5,232 nt of DNA from an uncultured Actinomycetes bacterium. GTDB taxonomy: Bacteria; Actinomycetota; Thermoleophilia; Solirubrobacterales; Solirubrobacteraceae. Shown in pieces: positions 5,229-5,232 of this stretch (position 1 is its first letter; each line of letters opens with the position of its first letter). A model generated the notes under the pieces. That model saw only the letters and a program-made list of their open reading frames with translations. It searched no databases and had not been told where the DNA came from. The translations under genes were made by a program, and so were the position numbers. The stretch is taken from contig CALAQT010000344.1 of NCBI GenBank assembly GCA_937888775.1, positions 1-5,232 on the forward strand, read 5' to 3'.

Positions 5229-5232
5229 GGGT

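Larger units (their letters stand above)
4644..5232. other. Non-coding region with repeats and hairpins
   Basis: I find no credible gene in these 589 bases. Open frames exist on both strands, but their products are Arg/Pro/Gly-rich, show no family motif, and overlap inverted repeats. From left to right it holds three copies of a 23-bp repeat, a GC hairpin with a T5 run, several smaller inverted repeats (4838-4858, 4906-4929, 4953-4967, 4981-4996), a large palindrome (5068-5131) and a terminal hairpin (5203-5228). TCCGGTCGAT occurs twice (4769-4778 and 4830-4839). The stretch may contain a structured RNA or dispersed repeat, or be decaying intergenic DNA. The promoter or 3' end of a gene beyond the right edge could also lie here. 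Confidence 0.6.

Overview
The window is very GC-rich DNA from a bacterium, most likely an actinobacterium. The gene order (rhomboid protease, trpS, scpA, scpB), the GTG starts, the scarcity of clear Shine-Dalgarno sequences and the KMSTT form of the TrpS signature would fit the Thermoleophilia/Solirubrobacterales. That placement is an inference from gene content and style, not something the sequence proves.

Region 1 (bases 1-2913) is a tightly packed housekeeping block on the + strand. It holds the 3' part of a rhomboid intramembrane serine protease, trpS (tryptophanyl-tRNA synthetase), scpA and scpB. The gaps are 13 nt, 10 nt and a 4-nt ATGA overlap, so the genes are probably co-transcribed. 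ScpA (kleisin) and ScpB (winged-helix partner) are the non-SMC subunits of the SMC-ScpAB condensin; the SMC ATPase is not in the window.

Region 2 (2872-3137) is a repeat-rich gap. A 35-bp segment at the very end of scpB is duplicated just downstream with one mismatch. It is followed by eight head-to-tail 11-bp units, then a possible -10 box and an inverted repeat in front of the next gene.

Region 3 (3138-4643) is a complete gene for a secreted glycoside hydrolase family 30 enzyme, with a signal peptide and both catalytic glutamates visible. It looks like an accessory gene for breaking down extracellular polysaccharide or glycoconjugate, placed beside the core block.

Region 4 (4644-5232) shows no credible gene. 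It holds three copies of a 23-bp GC-rich repeat, a possible terminator, and a run of inverted repeats. The strongest is a perfect 19-bp-arm hairpin at 5075-5123; another, with perfect 10-bp arms, lies at the window's right edge. No clearly new multi-gene system is visible. The most unusual signals are the repeats on both sides of the GH30 gene and the hairpin-rich non-coding tail.
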